From: Enoplolaimus lenunculus
Lineage: Eukaryota > Nematoda > Enoplea > Enoplida > Thoracostomopsidae
Direction: 5' to 3'
Assembly (NCBI GenBank): GCA_030248215.1
Contig: JASANG010001953.1
Coordinates: 61,779-125,778, forward strand
Length of the DNA: 64,000 nucleotides
This document shows, piece after piece, positions 37,001 through 49,207 of this stretch; position 1 is the first letter of the stretch; each line of letters starts with the position of its first letter. The notes under the pieces are model-generated. The model made no database searches and was not told the DNA's origin. It was given only the letters and a program-made list of their open reading frames with translations. A program made the translations under genes and the position numbers.

Positions 37001-40000
37001 TATTGGCTATCTTGAATCTTAAACTGTTGCCGTTTCTGCTGCTACTTCAAAAAATCTGTTACTTAGTGGCGTGAAAACACAGTGCTATTTCTATTATCCA
37101 AGCTGACAAGACTCGTGATTTTTTATGCAAGTTATTAGAGACGAATCTGGGCGGCGTTTAAAGGTGGTAACATAGTAACCGGTACTCGCATGAGTACTAG
37201 AAATCAGTAGAGGGTTAAAAACTTGAGTTTATACCCTTAGCGAAAATATTACTAGCTGTATTAGGGAGATTTTACTTCATCCAAACTGGCTACAGGCCTG
37301 AACCAGCGTTAAAAAACTGTGGAGCCTGAAAGCTTGGAAGTGGTGTGTTAATTTTAATAAAGAATAAACAAGGTGTGCGTTTTATATTATGAGTAAAATC
37401 ATTACTTTAAAATTGAAATTTTAAAGTTAAGTATTTATCTTTTCTCTTTGGACTCCGTGAACCTCATGCATTTTGTGTTTGCCCAAAACTTATCTTACCT
37501 GACTAATTCCAAGCAAAAAGGCCGTTAATCCAAGTATGGCATGATTTTTGGAGCGTGAACCAATCTGAAATAAAAAGAAGTTAAATGATTTATTCAAAAC
37601 AAAATTAAATTCACATCACAGAACATTCAATTCCAATGAGTTATAAATCTTCTTATAAGCAAGCTGTGCGTCACAGGCGATGTAAATCAAAAAAATGAGC
37701 TGATGAAAACCTAAATGTAATAGAAATTAAAATTTACGCTATTTGAATCTCCAACTTGGCAGATTTTTAGGAATATATTTAGCGCTGCATATTTGGCAAC
37801 CACGTTAACTCGACCCATGTATACATCAGGGGTGAGCCGTTTTTCCGCGGGGCTGCAACAAAGTAAAGTTTAAACTTCTGACATTTTTTGCCAGGCTTAG
37901 GTTTAGGTATAAGCTTATTCGTACGCTTACGCTTAGGTTTAGGCTTACTCAGGTTTAGGAATACCTACGCTTATACTACTGTTGCGACAATGTCATATAC
38001 ATTAGCCCCTAATCCTACTTTAACTTTCAATTTAGCTAAATTATAATGAAAATCTCAAAAGGCGGTATAAATTACACAATTTAAAGCAGAAGGCTATCAG
38101 GCAATCGGCCAATGAATAGAACAAGGCCGGAACAGTAGTATAAGCATATTCCTACGACTAAGCCTAAGCCTAAGCCTAAGCGTAAGGATGAGCCTATTCC
38201 TAAGCGTAAGCCTAAGCCTAAGCCTAAGCAAAAAAGTTAGTCTAAAGCTTAAACTAACTCTATTACGGCCTCGCCGGAAAACGATCCGGCACTGTTCTAT
38301 ACATGGGCGAGGCAATCTAGACAAATGTAAAAATTGGAAAATTAAACTTTGCATAACGGTTACTTACCGGATCTTCAATCCATTTTTGTTTTGCAACAAA
38401 AATGAGAATGATTCCAGTTGAAAATAAAAGAACGGCAATGCCGTTAAGGGTTCGGTGAACCTATAATTGTTAAATTATATTATATTTAAACCTAGAGCCC
38501 ATATTCTCAAATGTGTATAGCATCCATCATCAGTTAGTAAAACAGGCATATGAACTCACTAACTGTTGCAGTTGTTGAACTCGAATTTGGCATAGGTGTA
38601 GAGCAAATCGTATGCGAAAAATATGCCGAATTTTGAGCTCCAGTATTGAATGGATAAGAAACTACTAGTCCTATCACCAACTGGTTATAGGTGCTGTACA
38701 CGCTTGAGAATACAGGCACAGAACCTATACTTGACACTGTAATAAAATGACATTGAACTGGAGTATAACAAGCCATATTGTCAACAGTGTGTAGAAACTA
38801 TTGTAAGATAGTAATAAATTCTTAGGCGTGCGAACAATAGAAAATGCAATCAAAGTGCAGCAAATAAACAAAATTTCGAACCTCAGATTCGAAAGTTATA
38901 AGACGTGTCCTCAACTGGTCATAGGTGCAACACACATTTGAGAATATGTACATAAATTACAGAACGAACCAAAATAGTGCCAAGTTAGCGCTATCAATGT
39001 ACCCTATAGTAAGCATCGCCTGGTTTGCAAGCGTCATTACGACTGAGTCATCGTAGTATTAAACCCGTCACTAAAAATTAGACAATAATCTAGATATTCA
39101 GGCAGGGGCGTCCGCGGAAAATTATATTTGGTGGGGCATCCAATCATTTTGGGGGCCCATATAATTGCAGTTTAAGATGGGTTACTTTTAGACCGAGCCT
39201 ATTTGGGGGAGCACCAGCCAATTTTGAGGGGGCATGGCCCGCAATCCTCCCTTGGGGACGCCCTTATATTCAGGATTATTACATATCGATAACAGACCAT
39301 CAGCGAACGGCTCGCAGGCGTCAATGCCTTGAAACTAGGCCTGGGTGTATCGCGCTAGCATATACCATGTATGACGTAAATACCTCGGTAAATCACGCAG
39401 GGTTCAGCAACAGCTACACTAAGAAGCTTTTGGCAAAACTTACTGCAAACCAAACTTTAACACCACAAGGATTAGCATTCGGCATAAAGTTTCGACAGCC
39501 AGCAGCGAATAAAAGGGCGGTAGGTACGAACACTAACCATGCAAATGTCATGACAATACCTGCAAATTATTTTAAAAACTACGCTTAACCTACGCCGATT
39601 TATACAATTTCGGCTGAAATCTATCTTTCAAGTTTAGGTATCGAACAAGTCGAATGAGTGGGAGGTGTTCACCATCAGCAGTCACAGTTTATAGGAGCTT
39701 GACACTCGAGCCCGAAAGTTGCTCTCATGAGTTATGTAGAAATTGTACTGCGTATACGCGCTATAACACTTACACAATCTGCACCGTATAGTATCCAGGT
39801 TGCAAGGTTTGTACAGTATTGCATGTGTACTACTGTATGTTGAAAACGAGTTGCAACACGTATACATAGTACTAAACCACCACAAGACGTGAGAGCCCCC
39901 TCAGGCTCGAGCGTCAAGCTCCTATAGCTGAATGGTGATGGTATACGCCTCCCACTCCAGTCACTGGAGTTCGAATCGTAGCATAAAAGTAGGTCTCAGG

Positions 40001-43000
40001 GGAAATAGAAAATATTCATGTGAGAAACGGTTAAGCGAAAAATTTTCAGTTTACTATCTTTAAAGGCGGCGCTGCACTTTTGATGACATTCGGCGCCGTC
40101 CATCGCCGTACACCACCAAGCGTTACTGTGCAGTATCGTACTTAAATTACTCACGTGCGATACAGTATGGTGATAAACGGTGACGGACGACGTCGTGGGA
40201 CAGGTGTAGCGTCATTCTAATCACTCGTTCTTGCTTAAGGGGTTGTTCCCTAAGTAAAGTTTAGAAGTTTTTAATTTAAAAAAGAATAAATCAGCTGAAC
40301 GAAAATAAAATGATCCAGCGTGAAATGTACTTTAAACACAATTTTGCAAATGTTTTGATGTTTTGCAGTCGTCGTTGCTTCTCTGCTTTTTTAACCTCAA
40401 ATGATACATTTAATGTTTTTATTTTGAATAAAAAAGTTTCAAACTTTACGACTTCAATGTTTATTTTGATAACCAAGAGTATTCCAGTTACTTTCTGTTA
40501 ATACTCTATGAGACTTGAAACAAACTCTAAAAATTTCAATCGCTCGAAATTAATTTTTGCCTCTCTACAAAAGATTTATAAAAAAGTTTGTGTGAAATCA
40601 ACCGCATGCCCGTCCTATAAAATTATTTTAATTTACGCTCTAGCATTTTAAGCTGACCACGGTAATGCACAATTTACATAGTTCTAAACTGCCATTGTTT
40701 AAATTTTAAATTCTGACGCACTTACCATGGGCGCCGGTTAATTTTAATTTTGTCGGACACGAAACAATTCCACAGTCGTGTCCGGATGTTTCAGTTGCTA
40801 TCGCTTCCTGAGACATATAAATGTCCACTTTTGATTCAGAAATTAGCGGAGTTCCTGCCGCGTGATACGTAAGCGAATTGTCTAAAAATAACAGTTTCGC
40901 TAATGATATTTTTGCTTCAAATGCACCATGCTCCACTCTACATTTCGTCGTTTTGGCCAATGTTACTGTGAAGGTTGTACCGTTGTTACATGGCGCAGTT
41001 ACAATTTAAGCTTAAGCTGTTAAAACTAATCTTTTATTTATAAGCTAGGAAATAGTAATGCTTCTATTAACTTCGAGATAACATGAGTTCTTTGTATCCG
41101 CCTGTTTACCAGCAGGTTGCAGAGCCAGTACGATAATTTTTCGTCCACTGAGGGTGTCTTTTGTGTTGTAAAATTTTACAGTATTTAATTAAGAGTTTAA
41201 CCTTTACTAGGCTGTCGTTTGTCAACAGCGAATTTCTAAAATTGTAGCTAATTGATTAGGCTACAGTGTTCTCGTCTAGAACCGTACGCGACATCACCTA
41301 AACGCAAGAATGTATTTTCTGTTTTCAAACAGGTTACTTTGAAGGAGAAAAAATCAATAAAGTCGAAGCCTATTCTGTGACCCTAACATCATTTTGGCAA
41401 TCGTGTCTTTAATTGTTCGAGTGTATTTTCATGCGAAAATTAAGCGGCCACTATTACCATCCGCTAGATTAAGCATTATTCAGTGGATCTGAATCGCCAA
41501 CAAATCGGCAAATACCAAGAGTATTTTAGTGCAAATTAATCGCCAGATTAGTATGCGGTAGTGATTTAGTTTGGATGGGATCGAAGATAACTTCTAGGAC
41601 GATCCACAAGCTGATCCAGCGGAGGGAGCGTACGTCCCTCGTCAGAATTTTTTTGTGATAAAATGGTAATTAAGGTTACACGTCAAATTTGGTCTGTGAC
41701 TTAAGTATTTGCTTAACTTAAGTATAAGATCTTAGAAACGATAAATGATTAAGTGATTGCTTAGCACATATTTAAGTATGAAGTACTACTTACGTTAGGT
41801 TTCAGAACCCCGACCAGTGTTTTAGGACCGATCGCATTAGATAGCTAGTATTTTTCTGTATTACTTTGAAACAAGCAGCCTCTAAATGCGGCAATAGAGA
41901 CAGGGTTAAACAAACATAGAGCGAGTTCTTTTTTACTAAAATTCTCTTGAGTTTTAAACATCAAAATAAACAATTAGTCAGAAATTCCACGATTCGCATA
42001 AACAATTTAGCAAAAGCAGCCAATCAAGATTAAAGTTAACCATACCATGCTTTTCAACGTAAAAAAATAAAAATAAAATAACTGTTAAATAGCCTTAAAT
42101 TAGACACTGCCGCATTGGAACTGTTGCAAAAATTGGTACACAGACGCATAACCTGCGAATAATAGAGACGGCCTCCAGACACTCTCAAAAAGAGGGACGG
42201 AAGACATCTGGCTAAAGTTCTACAAGCATCATTGTCAATATTCAATGTATTATCTATTATGTTTCGCTAACATATGCTACAAAATCAAGCAATGAACCTG
42301 ATATCAGGATTCTCTCGTAGGACTTTGTCCGGTTCAGGCAAAAACAACATTGGGATCCGGTTGAATTGATGAAGAGATCATTGCTTTTTGTGAATTTTGG
42401 AAACTTTTCATATTATATAACAATTTCCGCTCGAAGATTTTGTATTAAAGTTTAGAATTAAAATGGCGTTCGGCTTCTCGCTCGTTTTGCTCGGCTAGTT
42501 TTTTCAATTCCGCTTTTAAAATCCTACGTGTTTACCTGTCCTAGCGTCTCCTCGGGCAAAAAATAAGTAGTAGCTATTGCCGTCTGCAAGATTAAAGATC
42601 TTTCCGCCAAGGTTGACAGGCGGCGTTGCGATGTGAACAAAGCGACAGCTGTAAAAGTTGTCCGTATGCGATACTTCGGCGATTGCATTAACCGCTTGCG
42701 ACTGAAACATAAATATAAATGTCTTGAACTTGAGAATCGTGTAAAAATACACCAAAAAAAGGTTTACTTGCAAACGTTTAGCGGCACTCGCGATTCATTT
42801 CAACGGTTTTCTGCCTAAAACCATTTTGAGCGGTGCTGGTTGAAATGCGAACAGCGTCTAAAGAAACGTTTAATTCTGGACACAACTGGTTATTGTTGAA
42901 TTGTTAAAACAGGAAGAAAATATACCTAGAAAATATTCTCCGTGAATCTTGTAAAATACAATTGAGAAGCGGAGTCGTGTTTTACTGAATACACAGCATA

Positions 43001-45249
43001 TTCAGTAATACACGAGATGACAGTTTGTCAAACTAGTAAAAACCACAATTACGAAACATAAATTCCGAAACTTAAAAGTTTCGGAATTTTAGTTTCAAGA
43101 AAATTTACAGCTTGCAGCTATTCGCATGAAAATTTTCTATTTCATTTGAGATTCAATTTGAAGCCAGGATTCGAACGTTGGACTATCGAATGGTAGGCGC
43201 TTACTGTCATCACGAGCTCCAAAGTCTTTTGAAGATTCTGTTCTGCGCATACTTGTGCGAATCGATGCTTTGCTAGTATACAGTTTGCACTCATAATCGC
43301 TAATTAAATGCATATATTCTATTGTGGGAAAAACTTAAATTTTTGGCTATTATGGCTGGAATTACCAGAAACCACATAGCTATATTATACTTACGTCTTC
43401 TAAATTTTCGTTGCTTTTGCCAGGATTATACGAATGTTCCACAGCAACTTCAGCTGCCGACGCTGGATTCCACACGCACGCAATCACATAATCGTTGCCC
43501 TGCAATTAATATCGCTTAATTTAACACTTCTTGTTTAACCAAACATATATTTATTTGAAACTGAGAATATAACTTTAGAAAATAAACATTTCAAATATAC
43601 ACCATTGATCCGGTGAGGTAAGCGTACTGCATCTGAAGTTTTACCAATGTCTACTTCAAGATTGAACCGTGGCCTAATAATCTTTCATTTTGTACCTTAT
43701 CATAAATAACAAAATTTGACCCTATAAATCTTAAGCTCTTGTACCATTTCGCGAATATTTACGGTCGGGCTTAGGCTTACGTTTACTAGACGGTTCACTG
43801 GGCCCGTAACCAAGGTGGGCAGGGAATCTCAGCCCCCAGGAATTATTTTGCCTCGCCCTTACAAATTACTAACCTTGCTTGTAAGTCAACGAAAACTCTA
43901 GTATGTCCCTCCTGAAAATTTTTTAGCCCCCCCCACCGCAAGGTTAGCTGGCTACAGGCCTAAGTTTCACTTATACTTAAACAACCTTTGCGTAAGCCTA
44001 AGCCTTACGTTAGATTTAAAACTGTCAAATTTAGTCGAAAATATTGATGTTACTTACCATGTGTTTGTCTTCGGAAAATCCAACAGCGACATATTTCGGC
44101 GTGCTTCCTGATCGTTCTGTCTAAAATTGCCAGTATAGTCTTTATACTCAGATCGCTTTTATAAAATTGCAAATTTCAAACAACGTACGACTGCACTGAA
44201 CTATATTTGCATTTGCAGATTTTCGCTTTCAGCGATCAATTCTTAATCCTGTAAACTCTAATTGCATTTCTCAATTGTGCGTAGAAGTTTTCGTCAGTTT
44301 AGTGATAGGTGTTCAAACAAGCGAAGTGCAGCAGCTGTGAAACTCACAATTTGCTTATGGAAAAAACAAATCAAGTGTAAGTAAAAATAATTTCTTATCC
44401 TGAGCATAGGTTCTTTTTAAAATACGGCAGCGTGCGTGTAAGCGCAACCATGTATTTTTTTCAAACGGCTGATACAAATTCTAACTGTTTGTTACCTTTA
44501 ACCGTTTAATCTGGTTTAATTCTTTCAAAACATTGTGATGTTTACCAGAAACATTCAAAACTAACCGACGTTAATGATCTACCAAGTTCCATTTCAATCT
44601 TTGTTGGATCAGTCAAATGCGGACGATAACTTAGAAAAAAATCGCACTCTTCTGCAGCGCAACCATCGGGCAGTTGTACACACGCCAGTGAGTTTCCACA
44701 ATTTTTCGCGTTAAGGATTGCGTTCACGGTAGCTGGTGAACTCTGAAATTTTAACTTAACGTTACCGTATTTTACTTAAAATCACTTTTGAGAGAAAAGA
44801 AAATAATATTCTTGAACGCCGAGACGCTATTCAAATATAATGAAATACGAAATTACCAACCAGATAATTACTATGGAAAAAAGCATCATAAATGAAAAAT
44901 GGAATAAGTACGTAAGGATTCTATAATGGAATTAAAAAATAAACTTGGTTTTGAAATGTAAGAGGAAATTTGAATTTTGGTTCAGTCGGATTGCACTTGA
45001 TCAAAAAAATTGGAAAAACTTTAGTTTTGTTATTGTTACAAAAATGTAAAATCGTATTTGCTGACAGATTTAAACCAATCCACGGACGCGTAGAAGTTGT
45101 TTAATTGACTACTAATCGTGACTTTGTATATTGAAAAACTGTACCATTTTTTAAGTTAACTAAAATTATACGAATGATGCAGTTGGCTAATGACTTACCA
45201 GAACCAAAATTAGAAACACATATCGACTAAAATTAAATAAATGTTTCAT
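34082..45249 (-). CDS. DOMON-cytochrome b561 ferric reductase (FRRS1/CYBDOM type)
   Basis: Thirteen phase-consistent exons: 45249-45199, 44742-44566, 44120-44058, 43499-43395, 42701-42536, 40881-40726, 39559-39444, 38460-38368, 37564-37499, 36587-36488, 36132-35986, 35554-35421, 34204-34082; 498 residues. Exon 1 encodes a signal peptide (RYVFLILVL core). Residues about 30-185 form a DOMON domain: CGNSLACVQLPDGC, KYVAVGFSEDKHM, VEHSYNPG, YYLFFARGD. Residues about 237-410 are cytochrome b561, with haem-ligand candidates H239 (TGAH), H280 (VHR), H317 (NHAILG) and H353 (EFVHIFFG) plus PIGALFRCHPG. A cytosolic-like linker (414-458) and a final hydrophobic segment (459-485) follow. The family moves electrons across membranes, by inference from ascorbate to ferric iron or another acceptor. 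The reeler domain of FRRS1 is absent. Introns hold many MITEs. Confidence 0.9.
34360..34475. mobile_element. fragment of TTAGGC-bearing MITE in last intron
   Basis: TTTTGCTTAGGCTGAGACTT and GATTAGGCTTAGCC units inside the last intron of the DOMON-b561 gene. No ends. Confidence 0.45.
34971..35272. mobile_element. TIR MITE with AAGCCC ends in last intron
   Basis: The left end GCCCCATTCACACACGCAAG and right end TGATGTGTAAATAGGGC are imperfect inverted repeats. The interior has repeated ACTTGCA and TGCAAGT blocks that pair with each other. It lies between exons 13 and 12 of the DOMON-b561 gene. Confidence 0.65.
35735..35840. mobile_element. fragment of the TACTGTAGTGACCC element
   Basis: GGTTTATGGACTCTAATTAG and related GACTCCAATTATTG blocks match the arms at 27.2-27.5 kb. 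Confidence 0.45.
37813..38009. mobile_element. TTAGGC-bearing MITE in intron
   Basis: Left CCCATGTATACATCAGGGG and right ATACATTAGCCCC. The interior has CCAGGCTTAGGTTTAGG, CGCTTAGGTTTAGGC and ACGCTTATACTACTGTTGCG. It lies between the b561 exons at 38460-38368 and 37564-37499. Confidence 0.7.
38107..38309. mobile_element. TTAGGC-bearing hAT-type MITE, complete
   Basis: Ends GGCCAATGAATAGAACAAGG and TGTTCTATACATGGGC, with a perfect 8-bp duplication AGGCAATC on both sides (38099-38106 and 38310-38317). The interior carries two runs of CCTAAG hexamers, making it the copy richest in telomere-like units. It lies in the same intron as 37813-38009, close to a b561 exon. Confidence 0.88.
38495..38958. 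repeat. dispersed repeat with CCCATATTCTCAAATG ends
   Basis: Left CCCATATTCTCAAATGTGTA and right ACACATTTGAGAATATG are inverted. Internal CAACTGGTTATAGGTGC-type motifs recur at 46780-47043, 48780-48850 and 52840-52915, so this is a family of partly palindromic repeats. Confidence 0.6.
39103..39266. mobile_element. hAT-type MITE with 8-bp target duplication
   Basis: Starts CAGGGGCGTCC and ends GGGGACGCCCTTA, flanked on both sides by TATTCAGG (39095-39102, 39267-39274). The G-rich interior has no ORF. It lies in an intron of the DOMON-b561 gene. Confidence 0.85.
39630..39985. repeat. inverted pair of tRNA-Gly-like sequences
   Basis: The right copy (about 39918-39978, plus) reads TAGCTGAATGGTGATGG, GCCTCCCACTCC and GAGTTCGAATCG, resembling the D arm, CCC anticodon arm and B box of tRNA-Gly. 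The left copy (about 39690-39630, minus) has the same layout with TGATGGTGAACACCTCCCAC and TTGTTCGATACC. Both are preceded by a shared inverted segment (GCTCGAG, TCAAGCTCCTATA). Stems are too poor for working tRNAs. It lies in a b561 intron. Confidence 0.6.
40066..40213. repeat. imperfect inverted repeat, GCCGTCC family
   Basis: GGCGCCGTCCATCGCCGT on the left and GGTGACGGACGACG on the right, with a central CGATACAGTATGG palindrome against GTGCAGTATCGTAC. Related to 31948-32100. Confidence 0.55.
43160..43232 (-). repeat. tRNA-derived pseudogene or SINE head
   Basis: The minus strand shows TGATGACAGTAAGCGCCTAC and a good B box, CGTTCGAATCCTGG. It has the same layout as the Gly-like copies at 39.6-40.0 kb. 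Arms do not fold well. Confidence 0.5.
43765..44015. mobile_element. TTAGGC-bearing MITE split by a second MITE
   Basis: CGGGCTTAGGCTTACG at 43765 and GCGTAAGCCTAAGCCTTACG at about 43990 are the remains of one TTAGGC element. They are separated by the hAT-like MITE at 43800-43963. Confidence 0.5.
43800..43963. mobile_element. hAT-like MITE, GGCCCGTAGCC family, copy 3
   Basis: Left GGGCCCGTAACC, right GGCTACAGGCC. Internal CCTTGCTTGTAAGTCAACG and CTGAAAATTTTTTAGCC blocks are shared with 26730-26906 and 32983-33150. Confidence 0.65.
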
Positions 45250-45259
45250 CTTTTTAGTT

Positions 45260-46760
45260 TCAAAATAAAATTGCTAAATAGCGTATATATCGTTGCATTA
45301 TATTTATTTATATACAAGAACTGAAAATATTACAAATCCTGTTGAAGTCAATTTTTAAGCAAACTCGCATGGTAGGTATAGTCGGTAGGTTCAAGCGTGC
45401 ATGATATAAGAGTAAGCAACTGGGTACATTCTGTGTAACAAAATTGCATCCAGCGCACGATGCATTTTTGGTCTATCTCCCTTATTTAAAGGAAAGGTTT
45501 CAAAATTTTCAGTAAACAGAATATTAAACATTAAATATGTTGCGATCCCATATGTTTGTACGTAATCCGTATAAATTCTTTTAATGAAACAATTGAGTGT
45601 GTATTAAAAATGAAATCGACCCCTAAATAAAGGGGCTTTGGGGCAAAAATTTGAAATAAAAATCCTCGTAAGCCCTAATAGCGTTGCCGTGTTAGCGCTT
45701 TCTGCACACTTCAATTATGTGGGGACCCTTTCGCACCCGACCCACCCCCAACCACTAAATATCAAAATACGAAAATTTAACAGAACATTTCTTGACTTTC
45801 AGGAGACCCTCACACTGAATTTGAGAAGACATCCTTGTACGTGGACAGCATTGATGAAAAAATCATACAACTGCGGTCACATGCTGTTTTAATATGCTTG
45901 TTTCCCATCTTTTGGAATATCATGAGTATTACATTGCACGATTGCCCAATAACGTATGTTCCAAAAAAAGTTTTAATTTCTCCATTAACAAAAATATTTT
46001 GCTGTGTAAAATTAACGCAAAAGTTGAAGGGTATTTTTATAACTAACAAGTTCCAAAACTTTCTTTTATGTTCACAAAATGACCACTAGATAATCTAGAG
46101 ACCAGGCGGGGCATAGGCCCCCGGCCAGATTAGTATTATGATCATATGGTAAGGTTTTTACCTTACAAGTTTCCCCCTCAAAAAATTGGCGTATATATAG
46201 CAACGACGCTGTTATTAACAGTGCTATTTTGAACTTGCCCTATAACGCTTTTATCAATCGTGTAGTGACCTAGATAAGCCCTAAAGCCTTTCCAATATTA
46301 GACAAGACACTGATTCACTGCGTTTACTATAAAAACGGTCTAAGTTCAACACATCTTTGTATTTTTAACAACTTGTCACAGGTATGACAACATCAGTTCG
46401 CTAACAATGCTAGATTTTTGTCCACACAATACACCGTTAAAATATTGCGGAAATTATCTAAAAAAATGTTTTTTCAACGTATTATTTTGCGCTTTCATCC
46501 TCGAAAAGATATACATAGCTACAGTTTATACGTGCAAAAATTATATTAGCAACACTAGAAATAAACTGTGCTTGTAAAATTACGTACGGTTTACTAATGC
46601 ATTTTTAGTTTGTTTGAGGCAAAAAACGCATTGAAATAGACGATGCTGTTTTTATCTGGTATAATAATCTGAGTAATCAGGTAAGATTGAACATATATAA
46701 AGATGCAATGGAAACACATTTTTGCGCAGTTGACTTGCCCTACTACGGTTCCAAGTTTGA
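45260..46760. other. no supported gene; 5' flank of DOMON-b561 gene
   Basis: Overlapping frames on both strands at 45810-46089 have no recognised domain or convincing splice context. Otherwise AT-rich sequence. Confidence 0.4.
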
Positions 46761-46779
46761 GATCCGCAATTGCAGGAGT

Positions 46780-47043
46780 TCGTTAGTTAAAAAACGTTGG
46801 CTAACTGGTGATAGGTGCCGGGCGCATTTGACTTTGTGCAAAAACGGCCCATATTCTCAAATGCGTACAGCACGTATCCTCAGTTAGCGATAGGTCTACA
46901 AACTGATTTCAAAAGTGGTATAGAAGTAGGGCAAATTAAACACGAACAATCCGCTGAATTTCGATTCTCACAATGCCCTGGTTTTCAAATAACAGGATCA
47001 ATCACCAAATGGTGATAAGCGCCACCCATATTAGAGAATATGG
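46780..47043. repeat. dispersed repeat, CCCATATTCTCAAATG family
   Basis: Contains GGCCCATATTCTCAAATGCG, TCAGTTAGCGATAGG, CACCAAATGGTGATAAG and a terminal TTAGAGAATATGGG. Related to 38495-38958. Confidence 0.6.
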
Positions 47044-47329
47044 GTTCAGGTAGGTAATTGCTTAGGTTGTATACCTAAGTTCCAAAAACCTCATATTTTA
47101 AGCCGTAAAAACTATTAATTTCGGCTTAAAGCCAAAAACTATACACTCCAATAGTATATTGACATGCGTTGAAAATACACGCATACAAGTATTTGACGGT
47201 TGACAAATACATGAAAAGACTGTCGAAAACCGAAATCGGATACTGAATAAATATTCGTATGCTTCATTTTTTAAGTTTGAAATTAATACAAAACGCACAT
47301 GTGCTTTGATGTGTTAGCTGTGTAATGGT

Positions 47330-47425
47330 TTCTGCCATAAAATGCGGACCCGTAGTCAAAGAACGGCCGCAAAGACTTGGGTTCCCTGAAAAAATTTTGG
47401 CCCTCTGGAAAAATTTCAATCCACC
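47330..47425. mobile_element. fragment of GGCCCGTAGCC hAT-like MITE
   Basis: Begins GCGGACCCGTAGTC and shows a worn CCTGAAAAAATTTTGGCC block of that family; the right half is absent. Confidence 0.4.
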
Positions 47426-48385
47426 ATTAATTAGTAACATAATGGGTCATCCGCGTAATAATGCGTGCAGTACTGTAAAATATTGTCCAGGTCTGGATAA
47501 GGACCTATTTCATTTTAAGAAACTCTGTTAAAACGATGTTATACTTAGAAGTAGTCTTCCCAGAGCCCAACGACAACACAGACATTCCGCTTACAGCATT
47601 TGTAATGTTATGGATGCTGTGTACAATGCATAATATCCTGATGCTATAACGGGACACTGTACGAAGGGACTATTGTTGTACATTTGTCTTTAGCGGAAAA
47701 TATGAATAAAAAAGAAAAAATTATTCCGCGCAAACCACGCTATAGCGAGAGTCTGCCTTTTGTCAGTAGTCCCTACATGGGGACTCGGTTTGTCAAAACT
47801 CCCTTGGAACATTGTCAAGATAAAACCAGCCAAGTACAGCGTGTGTGCTGTTATTAGGCCCTTTTTATGGCATCGTTTTTTGACACTGGTTTTAAGAGGG
47901 TAAATTGTCAATTTTTTACAACCATGCGCGCACTATTACGGCGGATGACCCATGAAACTCATTTAAACGCTCTTCTTTATGCGGAACTTTTGGCGAGCAA
48001 AAATAATTTTCAGCGTCTGCAGTGTTATTCTACTGCAAGTTAAAGGGCCTTTTTAGAGTCTCTAGAAAGTTCGGGTTGTTATAATGTCAGTGTCCTTCAT
48101 GCAGCTGGCTACGTCCATCAAATCACAATGGTAAATGAAAATCCGCAAAACTTTACATCCCAAGTATTTAAATAAAACTGTTGATAATCAGCAATTGGTA
48201 AAACCATTTTGAAACCAGGTTAATTTGTCGCTATAGTAACTAAAACAGGTGATTGTCACTGGATTTATGCTTTGTATTTTTATATACAATGTACAAAAAT
48301 CAAAACCTTCATCACAAATGCACCTACGTTGACATACCTTTTCCAGTGGTTTTATAGTCAAGGTTGAAATACGGTGTAGCTGAGG

Positions 48386-48600
48386 GCCGTAACAGTAGTA
48401 TATATAAAAATATTCATAAACCTAAGCTTAATGCTCGAAGCTAGCACCAAAGCTGAAACCTAATCTCAGGAAAACTTTTTCACTGTTTGGGTATGAAACT
48501 AATGAAGTACCTCGTATCTCTGAGGACCGTAACAGTAGTATAAGCATATTGCCAAGTCTAAGACTATAAGCCTAGTCTCAACAAAACCTTCTCGGTTTGG
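48386..48600. mobile_element. two tandem fragments of TTAGGC-bearing MITE
   Basis: Two starts, GGGCCGTAACAGTAGTATA at 48386 and GGACCGTAACAGTAGTATA at about 48523, each followed by worn CTAAGCCTA-like sequence and by AACTTTTTCACTGTTTGGG or TTCTCGGTTTGGGG. Confidence 0.5.
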
Positions 48601-49207
48601 GGAGAAACTACAAAAATGCCGAAAGCTCGACAGATCGCGAAACTTTCAGCATGCTTTGACTGATATCCATGATCATACTCTGAAACGTAATGTAGGACCT
48701 ATTGTAAGTTGGTGACAGCCGTCTAATTTTTTTAATCCGACAATGGTTTCGGGTCAAAACTTTGAACATTTTGTTGCAATTTATACACCGCACTATATGC
48801 GAAATTTCAGAACCACAAGCTGGCAATAGGTTCTATACACAGTTGAGTATACTGCTAAATAAACTAAAAGCAATACGTCGTTTTTTACAGAAACGGATTG
48901 CACAAAGTACAGTTAATAAAGCATTGCAAGACTCTTAATCTTTTAGCAATAATCCGCAGTTTACCTTTTACTTAACTAAACTGGTTTTTATAACCGAAAT
49001 TGGGCCAAAATACAGACTTATCAATTAACTGGATATTTTGCTTAGCTGAAGTTCCACCAATACCTGCATTTCAATTGGCTGGTTAACACAGCAATATTAG
49101 CTGATGTTTAATAGTAGATCTATTTCTATTTATAACTTTTTCGTAGGATCATGACACACTTCTCAGTCATAAAATGCCGCAGAATAAAATCATTATTAAT
49201 ATACCTG

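Noticed and set aside
45810-46089. Overlapping 79-84 residue frames on both strands
   Set aside because: Looked protein-like briefly, but no family, start or splice context could be supported.
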